From positions 251,109,494 through 251,173,493 of the forward strand of contig NC_073746.1 in the NCBI RefSeq assembly GCF_029784135.1: a stretch of 64,000 nucleotides of DNA, given 5' to 3'. The stretch is from Toxorhynchites rutilus septentrionalis. Its lineage: Eukaryota > Arthropoda > Insecta > Diptera > Culicidae. Under the pieces are notes generated by a model. It made no database searches and was not told the DNA's origin. It saw only the letters and a list, made by a program, of their open reading frames with translations. Position numbers and translations under genes: made by a program. Shown piece by piece: positions 1 through 12,430 of the stretch (position 1 is its first letter; each line of letters opens with the position of its first letter).

Positions 1-1262
1 TTGAAAAATCATATCTCAAAAACGAAAAAAAGCAGCAGATAAGTTATGCAAACAATCCTCAGCTTTCAAGAAAAAATATAAAAAAATATCCAAAGCCACG
101 AAAACAATAAAAAACAGTTACAATCAATAGTTACGAAAATAAAATCCATCTTTTTTGCAAGTTCAATATTTAATGAAAGGCTCATTGGCTTTAATTTGAT
201 ATATCGATCATCTTAATCGGTTCAATGGTTCAAAAGTTATGAAAGTGTTTTTTCGGAAAAAAAGTGGTAACATTTGATTTTTTTTGGACCACCCTAAAAT
301 GGAAATGGTCACCCTAACAGAAAAATAAAAAGTACGGGTCTAATATTTTGCAATAAAGAACAAAACTACCACTTTTCATGGAAATCTGAGAATAACTATA
401 TCGGTTTGGCATGGAATGGTTGTATAAGAATGACTTATATTTAAGTGGACAGTATTATTGTTGATATTTGTATTAATAATTATTAGTTACACTTAATATT
501 TTCTGAGTTTTATGTCTATTGATGAGAAAACGATATCAAGTTAATTCACTTGGCCAACCACAAAGATTTTGAATTGATAAGTATTTTGAATGGATAAGAT
601 AAAGATAAAATTTTTAAAAAGTCCCTGGTCTAGTTGAACACATCAATAATTGCTTTATTCGTGAAAATTCGTGAATGACTCAAAATATTATTCCATAGAA
701 AAAAAACATATTTATGTTCATTACATTATCTGTCCGTCTTACCCACAACAAATGTCCATCCAATAAAACATTAGAGAATTTTGTTTTTGACCAATTTTTT
801 CAATGACTCCCGTAACGTCTTCTTACTTTAGAAGTTAGTTCAGGAATTTTAAAAATAATTCAACGACCATATCTTCTTGAAACATTAAATGTAGACACAA
901 TGGGATGCGATGGAGTATTGGATAATAAATGTATCGCTATACATATTAATAATTTCTTCTTCCAGGCGTTGAAATTGGTCTTAAAATCCAAGATCACGAT
1001 CAGAGAGCGAGATACCAGCCTCACAGTACCTAAAAGCACAACTTTGAAGATTCAAGAAATAGCACAGTAATTTACGGAAACCAAGTTATTCTCTTCTCTC
1101 CGTTCAGTCCTATTTCGTTCAGCATACATTAAAACCAGTAACAAAGTTCCTCAATATTCAGAGTCAGTTGACCTTTTTCCATAAACATCGTCTATCTCGA
1201 GAACTTATATTCCCGCGAACTTACAAACTGCTCCAACTGAGTGATTCTAATCATCTTTTCAG
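1..1262. other. non-coding, probably MINDY intron
   Basis: AT-rich sequence with no convincing coding region. It ends in a splice acceptor (pyrimidine tract then AG at 1261-1262), so it is probably intron of the MINDY-like gene whose last exon follows. A second acceptor-like site near 964 opens a 34-codon frame to a stop, but I recognise nothing in it. Confidence 0.5.
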
Positions 1263-1688
1263 GCACTACCCCAATTCGGAATCCTCGGCCGTGGCTCCAT
1301 CGGCCTGATGGTGTGGGAAGGAGAAAATGAAGCAATGCGATCGGCTTCTCGGCAGCCGGGTTCACGTCTGAAAACGCCAGCGACACCAATTTGGGTCAGT
1401 TCCTGTTGTGGACATTTTGGTGTGTTGTTCAACTCGAATCGGGAGCTACTGAGAAATTACCATGCCGAAAAGCGATTCGAGCTCCATTATTACACTTGTG
1501 CCGGATGTTACCTCTCGATGACCGTCGATAATCGCCAACAGGACGAGGGCGTAGCTGATGACGAACAGGACGGCGAACGAAAGCAGAACGACATGATATC
1601 GACACCACTGGAACGGTTGATTCACACAAAATGGATGGAAGCGAACATTTCCTACCACGGGCCACTCCCTGCATCGTTGAACCTCTAA
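1263..1688 (+). CDS. MINDY-3/4-type deubiquitinase, last exon
   Basis: This is the C-terminal exon of a MINDY (DUF4205/FAM188) lysine-48 deubiquitinase, a cysteine protease family that trims K48-linked ubiquitin chains. What is seen: the frame is open from the acceptor at 1263 to a stop at 1686-1688 (about 141 codons). It contains the block [20 protein letters not shown], which matches the family pattern K-[ST]-P-x-x-P-I-W-V...H-F-x-V-L-F. The His in GHFGVLF is at the place of the family's catalytic histidine. It closes with an I-x-T-K-W segment and a short S-Y-H-G-P tail like the usual MINDY C-terminus. The catalytic cysteine and N-terminal half must lie in exons left of the window. The first in-frame ATG (1308) is internal to the exon and is not a start. 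Family assignment is by pattern from memory; MINDY-4 seems more likely than MINDY-3, but I cannot separate them. Confidence 0.72.
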   Translation, partial: ALPQFGILGRGSIGLMVWEGENEAMRSASRQPGSRLKTPATPIWVSSCCGHFGVLFNSNRELLRNYHAEKRFELHYYTCAGCYLSMTVDNRQQDEGVADDEQDGERKQNDMISTPLERLIHTKWMEANISYHGPLPASLNL

Positions 1689-2394
1689 ATGATCCGTCAT
1701 AGTATTGAGAGACGTTAGATCAACCAAGTATATTTAGTTTATATACATAATTCAGCGCAAAAACTTATTTTATTTGACACCGATGTAACATGATTAATAA
1801 TTAGTACATAGCTACGAAGTGATAATTGAACTTGAACAATATTTCTTATGTTACCTTACTTCATAAAATACACAATGTTCAAATACAGAATGTTTTTAGA
1901 TGAATTCATCAAGGCTGATTGTTCGTTGAAACTATTGTGCATCTCTGAGAAATATTATTCAATATGTTGCAATTCCACATCAAATCTATCAGAAAATATC
2001 CTATAGAGACACGACCCGTGATTCGTTTTAGTTTTAAAACTTTTTCGATTCGATTTGATTTTTTTTTCGATTTTTGTACATAAGGAGACAGCTACCCAAA
2101 ATTACTATTTTATGTCACCAATTCAATATGCGAATGATATTTTTTGACATACAACTACGTCTTTCATTTCAATACTGGGGAGTAAGTTCAAAATTTCGAA
2201 AACGAGAGCATTACACCGGAGCAACCAAATTTTGAGCGTCAATACCTCCTAACAAACCGAACGAAATGGGATGTAATCATAAAATATCTACGCATTATAT
2301 TCTTGTTACTTATTGACCCAAAAACTTGTATCAATAGTTCAAAAATTGCTTTGTAAGCAAGCTATTGAAAACATAATAATCTAACTCATTGACG
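1689..2394. other. no gene seen
   Basis: AT-rich 3' flank of the MINDY-like gene. I see no coding region or structured repeat. Confidence 0.5.
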
Positions 2395-2665
2395 ATGCTT
2401 GCTTTTGTGGAATGTTTTCCCGAACACGGACATAAAATCAAAGCGCCCGAGGAAATCGTCATAGCAGATACATGCAAGCTGAGTACTTTTTACTCGCTTG
2501 CATTTTTGGTGAAAGGAATGTGTGTTCACGAACACGGACGTATAATCAAAGTGCCTGGGGAAATCATCAGTAGACCCATGCGAGCTGTGAGCACATTGCA
2601 TTTCTGGTGAATATAACATGTGCTCCCGAACACTAAATCAAGGTACCTCGGTTCTATTCAGGTGC
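2395..2665 (-). repeat. diverged ~95-130 bp minisatellite, about 2.5 units
   Basis: Two and a half units share the blocks CGAACACGGAC, ATAATCAAAG or AAATCAAAG, GAAATC and CATGC. Read on the minus strand they resemble the ~95-bp minisatellite inside the repeat family at 10.1, 15.8 and 22.6 kb (blocks GGGAAATC, CATGCAAG, ACAC and AACCAAGGTGCC). It therefore looks like an old, inverted, degenerate member of the same array. Confidence 0.5.
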
Positions 2666-3085
2666 CACCAACAAGTTCAAAAGAGTTAAATTTCAAGTGT
2701 ATCCCTGTATAAATGATTCCATATTCATGCTCATCCACTCACATACTAACAAGAAAAACTTCCAGCATTCTTTCAAAATATCCATTCATTCATTCATTAA
2801 GATTTATGGAACGAATGACTCTCGGGTTAAAGTTCCTCAAAAACAATAACAGAACATAATTGAGAATTGATTGAGTTACAAATGGTTACCATTCCAACGT
2901 TAGTCCTACGTCCACCTTACGGTCACAGATATAACTCACTTATTGTTTTATAAGGGCGTATTCAAAATCATTTAAATTTCTATAAGAAGCCGTAACCTCA
3001 GTTATAATGTTTAGCAGCAGTATGCATTTGGACTACTCGACTCGACAAAAAAATTAGAGGAAAATCAAGACTTTTCGATTCAGAA
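2666..3085. other. no gene seen
   Basis: AT-rich spacer with a small ATTC repeat near 2785-2800. Nothing recognised. Confidence 0.4.
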
Positions 3086-3636
3086 TTTTTTTTTTTTTAT
3101 CCCATCCGTTTATTAGGCTCATTTAGCAATTCAGCTGTCACAGAGCCGAATTTATTCGTATACATTTTTATGTTAAGATAACTATTGTTGTATATCATTT
3201 AGGCTTAAGATTCCTATCCATCGATAAACATTTGTTTTTTTTTTTATGTATAACACAGTAGCTGTTTAGGCCTAAGAATATTCCAATTCTATCGATACAC
3301 AACATATGCCGAGTATTCCATTTCTATCGATACACAACACATGCCTTTTTCGGCGTTAAAATATTCCTATTGTTCGAATGTTCACAGTTGGACTGTTCAC
3401 AACGGAACTGCTGATATGAGGCTTCCATTGCTGTGTTAGAATTAGCACCAATTACCGATGCAGCAGATCGTAATGTGAGCCGTAAGGGACTGGGATTACC
3501 GACACATGATGATTGTTGCGTGGACGTAGTAGCTAGAATAACACACAAAGATGGTCAGTTGAGGGGCCCTGAGTTATTAGCTAATGATCGTTCGCTTAGT
3601 AGCGGACACGCAACCAATTAGGCTACGAAGACCCCC
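3086..3636 (-). mobile_element. tRNA-derived SINE, family A copy 1
   Basis: Read on the minus strand, the 5' end (3636) starts GGGGGTCTTCGTAGCC and goes on through a tRNA-like head (TGGTTGCG, CTAAGCGA) and the block GACCATCTTTGTGTGTTA, then ACTACGTCCACGCAACAAT. The same blocks in the same order occur in the copies at 41911-42407 and 52429-52924. The 3' end carries GGCTC, a 22-nt loop and GAGCC (3116-3147), then an A-rich tail (T-run 3086-3098 on the plus strand). No clear target duplication remains, so this is the oldest of the three. Confidence 0.8.
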
Positions 3637-3684
3637 AGAAGAATAATTTTTATTTTTGATCGAATAAAAAATCACACCTTTTTC

Positions 3685-6600
3685 TTTTTTTTTTTTTTTT
3701 TTTTATTAAATCGTTTATTTTTACAGGCTCAGTTACATAAGTTTAAAGGAGCCGAACTCCTATCTGTATTGTTACAAGTATATATAATCATTTTTCATTA
3801 ATTCTAGTGTTAATGAAGTAGAGAACCGATTACTCGCGGTTTGCTCGAGTTTAGAAGGGTGACATTTTTTTCAGGAAAAGGAAGGGATATAAGGATATGT
3901 TGACAATGTTCACACTCACATTCGCACTCACATTCATCATACTCAATTCTTAAGCCTATCTTATATCTAACATGTATTTACATTTCACCTTATTCTATTG
4001 TTAGTAAGAAGGGATTTAATTTCTCGCGAAGGAAAAGGAAAAGGAAAATATAAGGATATAAGGACAATCACACACGAAGATCGATAACTTTTAAGAAGAC
4101 GTATATTTGGGACATGTAATCAAGGTCTAACCGAGCCAACACATCTCTCACCGGCACATTGGGCTGTCTTCCTCTGGCCCGAAGAGAGTTTTCTAAATTC
4201 GATCTGGCAACAAGATACACCTCGCACGACCAAACAACGTGTTCGATGTCGTGGTAACCTTGGCCACAAGCACAGATATTGCCATCGGCAAGATTAAAAC
4301 GAAAGAGTAGCGCGTCTAACGAACAGTGATTGGACATGAGTCGAGAGAAGGTGCGAATAAAGTCCCGACTCAAGTCCAGACTTTTGAACCATGGTTTGAG
4401 GCTAACCTTAGGGATAATCGAGTGAAGCCACCGACCCAATTCATCTTCGTTCCACTTACGTTGCCATTTAACGATGGTATTTTTACGGACTAAAGAATAA
4501 AATTCATTGAAGGCGATTTGACGCTGATAAATATCGCCTTCAATTGCACCTACCTTTGCCAATGAGTCAGCCCTCTCATTACCCGGAATTGAGCAATGTG
4601 AGGGGACCCAGACAAAGGTAATGACATAACAGCGTCTGGTTAAAGTACTCAAAATTTCTCGTATTCTCTCAAGGAAGTACGGCGAGTGCTTTTCCGGCCT
4701 CACTGAACGGATAGCTTCGACAGAGCTAAGACTATCCGTTACAATGTAATAGTGTTCAACAGGTCGTGAGGCGACGCTGTCCAGCGCCCAGTGTATCGCT
4801 GCCAATTCAGCAATATACACTGAGCAAGGATTCTGAAGACTGTGTGAGGTGCTAAAAAATTCGTTGAACACTCCAAATCCTGTGGACTCATTCATAGAGG
4901 ACCCATCAGTAAAGTACATATTATCACAATTGATACGCCCATATTTTGCATTGAAGATCGTAGGAACGATCCCCGATCGATGATAATCTGGAATTTCATG
5001 GATTTTCTCCTTCATGAACAGATCAAAATGTACAGAGGAATTGATGTAGTCAGGAAAACAAACACGGTTGGGAATATACGAAGAAGGATCAACCTGCATG
5101 GAGATGAATTCATGATATGAAGTCATGAATCCAGAATGAAAATTTAGCCCGATCAGCTGCTCAAAATTTCCGATCACCAATGGGTTCATAACCTTACACC
5201 GGATGAAGAACCGAAGAGATAATAAATTGAAGCGATCTTTTAGTGGGAGTAGGCCTGCCAAAACCTCGAGACTCATGGTATGCGTTGAGGGCATACATCC
5301 CAACGCGATACGGAGACAAAGATACTGAATTCGCTCGAGTTTAATGAGGTGTGTTTTGGCAGCTGATTGAAAACAGAAACTGCCATACTCCATCACTGAG
5401 AGAATAGTTGTTCGATACAACATTATAAGATCTTCTGGATGGGCTCCCCACCAGGTGCCGGTAATTGTACGGAGAAAGTTTATTCTTTGTTGGCATTTTT
5501 TACTCAGATACCTAATATGGGCCCCCCAAGTACATTTGGAGTCGAACCAGACCCCAAGATACTTGAATGACATAGCATGAGTGTTTGGTTTACCCAAAAG
5601 TTGAAGCTTTGGTTTTGCTGGTCTATGCTTCCTAGAAAAAACCACCATCTCTGTTTTCTCCGTGGAGAATTCGATCCCTAGCCCAATGGCCCAGGCTGAA
5701 AAATTGTTCAAAGTATCTTGTAAGGGTCCTTGCAGGTCGGATTCGTTTGATCCTACGACAGACACCACTCCATCATCTGCAAGTTGTCTTAGGCTGCAAT
5801 TTTGTGTAAGGCAATTGTCAATGTCGCTTACATAGAAGTTGTACAAAAGGGGGCTTAAACATGAGCCCTGAGGGAGGCCCATGTAAGAGACCCGACTTAC
5901 TGCCGAATCTCCATGAGAAAAATTCAAATGTTTCTCACAAAGCAAGTTATATAACATATTATTCAATAGAGGCGGTAGACCCCGAGAGTGTAATTTGTCT
6001 GACAAAACCTCTATTGAAATAGAATCAAAGGCCCCCTTTATGTCCAAGAATACTGAAGCCATTTGTTTTTTTTCGGCGTAAGCCATTTGAATTTCTGAAG
6101 AAAGCAACGCAAGACAATCATTCGTCCCCTTGCCCCTGCGGAACCCATATTGTGTATCTGAGAGTAAGCCATTCGTTTCAACCCAATGATCAAGGCGAAA
6201 CAAGATCATTTTCTCCAACAATTTCCGTATACAAGACAGCATTGCTATTGGGCGGTACGAATTGAAGTCGGACGCGGGTTTTCCGGGTTTTTGAATAGCT
6301 ATAACTCGTACTTGTCTCCAATCATCTGGAACAATATTAAGTTCCAGAAACCGATTGAATAAATTCAACAAGCGATGTTTCGCCACATCAGGGAGGTTTT
6401 TCAACAAGTTGAACTTAATTCGATCCGATCCCGGAGCAGAATTGTTACATGAAAGGAGAGCAAGAGAGAATTCTACCATCGAAAACTCGGAATCAAGATC
6501 GCACCTATCTTGTGGTATATCTCGAACAATTTTTTGCACAGGAACGGAATCGGGACAAACTTTCCGTGCAAATTTAAAAATCCATCGATGTGAATATTCT

Positions 6601-7620
6601 TCGCTTTCATTCGATGAAGAGCGATTTCTCATGTTTCGAGCCACTTTCCATAATTTTTTCATTGACGTTTCTCGTGACAAACCTCCCACGAAAGTTCGCC
6701 AATAAGCACGCTTTTTCCCTTTGATCAAGTTTTTAAATTGATTTTCAAGGTCCAAATACGTTTGAAAATTCTCAATGGTTCCACGTTTTCGAAAAGCTTT
6801 AAATGCGTTCGATTTATCCTGATAAAGCTTGGAACATTGGCTATCCCACCATGGATTGGGAGGCCTTCGACGAATAGTGGAGCCTGGGATGGGTTTCGTT
6901 TGAGCGCGAACCGCGCTGTCATAGATCAAACGAGAAATGAAGTTATACTCCTCCAATGGAGGCAAACCATCTCTGGAATTGATGGCTAGATCAATCGCGT
7001 CCGCATATTTTTTCCAGTCAATGTGTCTTGTGAGGTCATATGCCATGTTTATAGATTCAGAAGAATTCGACCCAATGGTGATGGAAATTTTGATTGGCAA
7101 GTGATCACTACCGTTGGGGTCCTGGATTACATTCCACTTGCAATCTAACGATAGTGAATTCGAGCAAAGCGAGAGGTCAAGAGCACTTGGGTTAGCAGGA
7201 GGTTTAGGTACACGTGTTGTTTCCCCAGTATTCAAAACGGTCATATTGAAGCTGTTACAAAGGTCATATATCAACGATGAACGATTGTCGTCGTACTGTT
7301 CCCCCCAGGCAGTTCCGTGAGAGTTGAAGTCTCCCAAGATCAATCGTGGCTCAGGAAGGAGTGAGCACATGTCAACAAGTTGCTTGCGGCTAACCGCAGC
7401 TCTCGGAGGCCAATACAAACTGACAATACAGAGGTCTTTGCCTCTAATGTTTGCATGACAAGCAACAGCTTCGATCCCTCCAATAGGTGGAAGTTCAATT
7501 CTAAAAAATGGGTGGCACTTATTAATCCCCAATAGTACCCCTCCGTATCTGTCATCGCGGTCCAAGCGTATTATATTAAAATCGTGGAAAGAGAGATCAT
7601 TTTGAGAAGAGAGCCAGGTT
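3685..7620 (-). mobile_element. I-clade non-LTR retrotransposon, 5'-truncated, copy 1
   Basis: A LINE inserted in minus orientation. The poly(A) end is the T-run from about 3685. The 5' end stops inside the endonuclease domain at 7620. Both borders are defined by a 12-bp target duplication, ACCTTTTTCTTT, at 3676-3687 and 7621-7632. The 3' UTR (3705-4067) ends in a GGCTC/GAGCC hairpin (3726-3753) before the poly(A). The element lies about 40 bp from the SINE at 3086-3636 and in the same orientation. Confidence 0.92.
4068..7620 (-). CDS. LINE ORF2 protein: endonuclease, reverse transcriptase, RNase H
   Basis: The ORF2 polyprotein makes the target nick, copies the element RNA and degrades it during target-primed reverse transcription. 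The frame is open for about 1,180 codons with no stop. In order: an apurinic-type endonuclease lacking its start (LILGDFNSHGTAWG, SALDLSLCS, GSDHLPI); a reverse transcriptase (YRPIAMLSCIRKLLEK, FRRGKG, FLDIKGAFDS, GLPQGSCLSPLLYNFYV, QLADDG as catalytic box); an RNase H domain (FTDGS, AELAAIHWALD, TDSLSS, WVPSHCSIPGNERADSLA); and a C-terminal Cys-His cluster (CACGQGYHDIEHVVWSC). RNase H after RT fits the I clade (known family trait). The ~10 codons upstream of 7620 come from flanking DNA, so the ATG at 7649 is fortuitous. The open frame suggests a recent insertion, but without ORF1 and the 5' UTR it cannot be autonomous. It is clearly related to the decayed copy at 25.7-31.1 kb. Confidence 0.92.
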
Positions 7621-7632
7621 ACCTTTTTCTTT

Positions 7633-8058
7633 GATGATAAATGTTTCAATAAAAATTATCGCATCGCAAAACGAAAGGCATTTTTGAGAACCCCAATACA
7701 TTCTTCACAAAGTTAATTTATTGCTTTGGCGAAAAGAAAATATTTAAATTGTTAGTTTTGCAAATGTTGAAGTAAACACTAATGTTACCAGATGAATTTC
7801 TAGCCTGCACTTCATCGCGTCTTATACCAGGAGTAAAAAGGAATACCCTCAGAATGAACTTTTTGTAACCTTCGTTTCGTTTGTACATCAATGTTAGTTG
7901 AAAATTTAATTCTGCGCAATTTCATATATAACATGTTATTTTCATACCTCGTTCAGTTGTGAAAACTGTATAAATATTGATAATGACAGTATCAAAAAAT
8001 GAAATTTGAAAGCACAATCAAAAAAACAAATTGAAATATGCATGGTTCCTGCATGTGA
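7633..8058. other. no gene seen
   Basis: AT-rich spacer between the LINE and the next retroposon fragment. Nothing recognised. Confidence 0.4.
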
Positions 8059-8071
8059 GAACTATACTGGA

Positions 8072-8338
8072 TAACCAGACATAATAGAGGACCAAGCGAA
8101 GCTTAGGATAAAAGGAGATATACAACGAAGCGAGATATTTAAAAGGAAACGACAGCGGAACCGGCAGCAATGGACCAGGCAAGGACAACAAGAACGAAAA
8201 AAAAAATAACACAACAAGCTAAGGGATCCAATGTCCCTGACGCTTGGGATGGCCCCATCAGGACCTTCCTTCGTTTTGTCACATCAAAAAGAGATGAACC
8301 AGCCTACGGTTGAAGGTCTCTGTAATAAAGAAAAAAAA
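8072..8338 (+). mobile_element. 3'-terminal retroposon fragment with target duplication
   Basis: About 267 bp ending GATGAACCAGCCT...GTAATAAAG and an A-run. It is flanked by GAACTATACTGGA (8059-8071) and GAACTGTACTGGA (8339-8351), a 13-bp duplication with one mismatch. The tail GATGAACCAGCCTA(A/C)GG...AATAAAGA recurs in the 51-bp insertion at 22341. It is probably the 3' end of a LINE or SINE; which one I cannot say. Confidence 0.7.
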
Positions 8339-8793
8339 GAACTGTACTGGAAAGCCCGGATGTAAAATATACATGATTTATTTTTGAACTTTTTCTTTAA
8401 TCCAATCGAGTGGATTAGCAACCTTACCACGCAATTCAGACATTGACGACATTGAGCTTGATGTTGCTTTTCTGTGGAGCAGAAATGGTAATGGATTTTC
8501 AGGGGAATAGACATACCTTTAAATAAAAATGGGTGGGTTATATCTATGATATAACCGCAAGGTTCACGTGAGACTACCTTAGCTTAGCAATCATTTGTTT
8601 GTACTGATTAAATTTTTTTGATGGAATGAAAGAATTCCCGAATTCAATTAAATTCAATATATTTGCTTTGTGAGTAAAAAGATTGTATAATACCATGTAA
8701 GGTCAATTCATTCGTTGTGATAGGTAATGTTCTTCGTTACAAGTAAATTTAATGACAGTCCTTTTACGTTTGGTATGATGCCTAGGGCAAAAT

Positions 8794-10003
8794 ACAGCAA
8801 AATACTACTGTACAAATCAATCATCTCTCCTCATTTAGACTTCCATTCTATTTTTAGCCAATGACACACAAATATCGAGGTTACAGCGCTTGCAGAATAA
8901 AATAATGCGATTGATTCTAAAATGTAATAGGTTCACTTCCTCATCTTTGATGCTTAACGCTCTGCAATGGTTATCCGTGAAGCAAAGAATTGTTTATTTA
9001 ACTATGGTGTTCATTTTTAAAGTAGTAAACGGTTTGCTGCCTCGATATTTGAGTGATCGAGTTGAAAGAGGAAGTGATTTTCATAGATATAACACTAGAA
9101 ACGCGAATGAATTAAGAACACCTCATTTCTTGTCATGTGCTTCACAAAATTCGTTGTATTTCAAAGGAATAAATGTTTTCAACTCGATGCCAAGACATAT
9201 TAAATGCGCAACAACACTAACAGAATTCAAGAGGCACTGTATTTCACACATTAAAGCTGTATTTTCTTAACAGCCGAATAATGTTTTTTCTTATTTTTGA
9301 CGAATTATAGTAACTGACGAAGTTTTATATGAACGGATAACTTTGTGTGGACAGTTTATTGTAGATTTTATTTATATATATTTTTTTAATGAATACTTTA
9401 TCTGACGAAGTTTTTTTAACGGATTATATGTGGAATTTGTTTTTTTTTCAATATTATTTGTTTTTTTTAATTTGTATTTATCAGAATTATGTCTGTCATG
9501 ATCTTGGTGATGATGGACTATTTTTATTTTTCATTTTGTTGTTTTCTTATGTATTAGTTTAAAAAAAAATAAAAGTAGTCTACATAAGTTTGAGCCTCGC
9601 GCGCGTCTCACAGATATAAAGGATATAAAATAAAAGTTTTTGTGAGAGCCGGTCTAGGATTTTTCCGTAATGGAAAATTTCTCGACTTCTCTGGATGGGG
9701 ATAGTCATTGTCTGTCCAAAACTAGGCTGGCGGTTGGACTCGTGCTCTGGTGGACCAATTGGCTGCAAGGGCCTCGTCGGGACCGTATCGGCTCAGTGGA
9801 GGATGAGACTGAGTATTGGCTTCTCTTTTGATAATGTAATAAAATAACATTTTTTGAATTTATATCTGTAGGTAAAATCAGTTCGTTTTTTTTTTGGTAA
9901 ACTGATTTCAAAGCTAAGAAAAAAGTTAATATCTTCTAGATAACTCGTCTTGCTCAAACCTCTGTAGGGGAAGGTGGCGGGACCATCATCATCATTTTTT
10001 TTA
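8794..10003 (+). mobile_element. 5'-truncated LINE nested in copy 1
   Basis: A 1,210-bp insertion flanked by a perfect 11-bp target duplication, TAGGGCAAAAT (8783-8793 and 10004-10014). It encodes the C-terminal tail of a reverse transcriptase: residues of the type KILLYKSIISPHLDF near 8799-8840, then, after a one-base frame change in a T-run, LQNKIMRLIL...LLPRYL...NTR...FNSMP to a stop at 9270. This tail pattern is typical of CR1/RTE/Jockey-like LINEs. The 3' UTR ends ATCATCATCA plus T-rich sequence rather than poly(A). Confidence 0.82.
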
Positions 10004-10129
10004 TAGGGCAAAATATGTGAACGGAAGAATTATCAAACGATTATTCTATTTTACGTTTCCTTCTGAAGTTTGCATCTCTCAAGTATACGTACTACTCGAA
10101 CCGCGAAATTGCTTGATTTGATGAGCTTC

Positions 10130-10555
10130 AGGCACTCAGTTTCGATTATGACATTATGGCCAATTTCCTCTGACACCTTGGTTCTGAAGTCTGTGTTGGG
10201 AAACACATTTCAGTCGGAACAAAAATACCCCTGACTTCATGTATTTGCAATGCCGATTTCCCCACGCTCCATGGATTTGAAGTCTATGTTAGGGAAACAC
10301 ATTTCAGTCGGAACAAAAGTGCCCCGACTTACATGTATTTGGAATGCCAATTTCCCCACGCTTCTTGGATTAAAAAGTCAATGTTAGGGAAACACATTTC
10401 AGTCGAAACAAAAATACCCCCGACTTTCATGTATTTGCAATGCCGATCTCTCCAACGCTCCTTGGTTTTGAAGTCTGTGTTAGGGAACACATTTTGGTGA
10501 GAACAAAAGCCCCCATACTTTCATGTATTTGCAATACCGATTTCCCCAAGGGGCC
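10130..10555 (+). repeat. ~95-bp minisatellite inside copy 1, about 4 units
   Basis: Units share AAGTCTGTGTTAGGGAAACA, CATTTCAGTCGGAACAAAA, CATGTATTTGCAATGCCGAT and TTCCCCA. The same array lies in the same place in copies 2 and 3. Confidence 0.85.
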
Positions 10556-10818
10556 AATCAAAATGAGACAGTTAGGGCGTTTAGATAACGCTTAACATTT
10601 TATAGTTTTTCAATTGTTTATCTAATGAAAAATTATATTTTATTAATTGCGATAGAAGCGTAGAAATATTCCCTATCAATTGATGGAAACATCTTTCCGA
10701 TCCAGTAAGAAATGTTCGAGTTATAAACATTCGGAATTTTTCATTTTTTTCTGCATGTTCTGTGTCTAGGTTTTCATTTTACCCCTCATATACTCCAGTT
10801 AGACGTAGTCCCACGTCA

Positions 10819-12430
10819 AAAAAAATCGAGGAGTTGTATCCTAGACATGACCGCTTAGGACGTAGAACTACGCAATCTTTTTTTTTTTTAATTTGTTGGT
10901 TTAACATTTCGGATTTTATTTGCGAATACGTTGAAATCTCATAAATAACTCTTTAGTGAAATGTTCCGAGGACCCTGAAAAGGTTTGATGGCTTGCGTGG
11001 TTTTGTAGAATCTTTTCGAGAAGCAACGATTCTTTCTTGCCTTTGAGAGAACAATACACTAATTGGTCTTATGTCGCCATTTGTTTTTTTATATCAATGC
11101 ACGCATTGCACTGAGTATTTACAGAGAGGTATTTTCCGTGCATCAAACACGCGTCTAACAGATGCACACAGTTGCAGCGATAAAAATGAAACGTCGCGAC
11201 AATGACCGTTTATGAAAAATCGTTTCTCGGCTCTAGGAGCTAGGAGCTTGTTGCATGAGAACAGAACCGATGCGTACGAGAGCAAATACGAATGGTGAAC
11301 TATTCGCCAGCGTTCACAGCTCGAGGGGAAACATAAAACACAAAACGAGCAGAATAAGCGACCTTTGTTGTTTCGGGCACAGAGAGAATTTTCCTCAGAG
11401 CAGATGTAATACTTATACGCTAGCATTCATTGTTTCTATTCTAGCGGCAGCATAAGTTGTCCGTTATTGACAGCTCTGTTCGGGGAAGCACACTAATGGA
11501 CAGAACAAATGTATGGGGAAATGGGAACGCTTCCAATTTCTATCAATTGTAACCAAATACAGACTATGGGATTGTAATGTATAACATATCAAGCAAATCT
11601 TAAAAAAAATCCGATTCGATTGGTATGCAAACCGTTAAAATCCGTTCAAAGCAAAAGTAGTTATTAACGTTAACTTTATTTCATAAAAACGTGACCTGTT
11701 TTCTGATTTGGTACCCTTAATGTAAGACGTAATCCTACGTCAAAATCATAAATGAAAATGACCTTATTCGTATCGAATATGTGTTCTACAAGTGGTGAGA
11801 AAATCTCGAACGTAATCTGTGTCTGATAATGTTTTTTTTTATTGATACAGTCTTAGCGAAAATTCTAGAAAATTTCTAGAAACCAATTAAGTAACGGTGA
11901 GATCGTGTTCAAAGAATTCAAATAACATCGAGTAATAATCCATTCAAATTTCGACAATTTCAAACTGAATTTGGGCCTAGTAATCAGGTATGATTTACAA
12001 ACACAGATGAGTTATTTTGACGTTTGTTTTGCTTCAAGATACGGTTACCACATTTGAACATGTCGATCAAATTTAGATCGAATGAATTGCAGAATGCAGG
12101 ATTCGACCTCGACCGAGTCACGAATTACGACCGTGCATGGGCATCACATTACACTTTACACGATCAATATTTTCAGAAATATTTCCACCAATCAATTGGA
12201 TTTGTACGAACAGAATAAGCATACTTGTTATTTGACTAATTAACCGAGAATTAAAATAAATAAGTAGCAAATTTTCTGCGAATGGTGAAAAAGTCTTTAA
12301 CGAAAATTGAATCTAATTTTATATCAAAATATAATTATTGTGATGATTTCATAGTATAAAGAAAGTACCGATAAGTTTCTTCGTTTTTTATCAGAAATTA
12401 ATGCTTTATTCTGCACAAATGGTTTCAAAT
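10819..12430. other. no gene seen
   Basis: Mostly AT-rich. A degenerate right-end terminus of the hairpin repeat family (AAGACGTAATCCTACGTCA) sits near 11718-11740. 11090-11450 is more GC-balanced, with short open frames on both strands but no recognisable domain. Confidence 0.4.

Larger units (their letters stand above)
8530..10818 (+). mobile_element. hairpin-ended minisatellite repeat family, copy 1
   Basis: Left end TGGGTGGGTTATATC, containing a perfect hairpin (stem GGTTATATC, loop TAT, stem GATATAACC, 8536-8556) and then CACGTGAGACTACCTTAGC. After an internal ~95-bp minisatellite comes a conserved ~265-bp right block that starts CCAATCAAAA and ends AGACGTAGTCCCACGTCA (10818). The right terminus is the inverse of the sub-terminal CACGTGGGACTAC of the left end. 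Flanks are A-rich on both sides. A LINE fragment is nested inside at 8794-10003. No transposase is seen, and the family is unknown to me. Confidence 0.8.

Noticed and set aside
964..1068. Possible extra exon after a TTCCAG acceptor
   Set aside because: Only 34 open codons, no recognisable domain, no matching donor.
4068..7649. ATG at 7649 as the true LINE ORF2 start
   Set aside because: The target duplication ends the element at 7620; the first ten residues are flanking DNA in frame by chance.
8530..8560. Helitron 3' end (hairpin near terminus)
   Set aside because: No CTRR terminus and no A/T insertion pattern; a matching inverted box exists at the other end.
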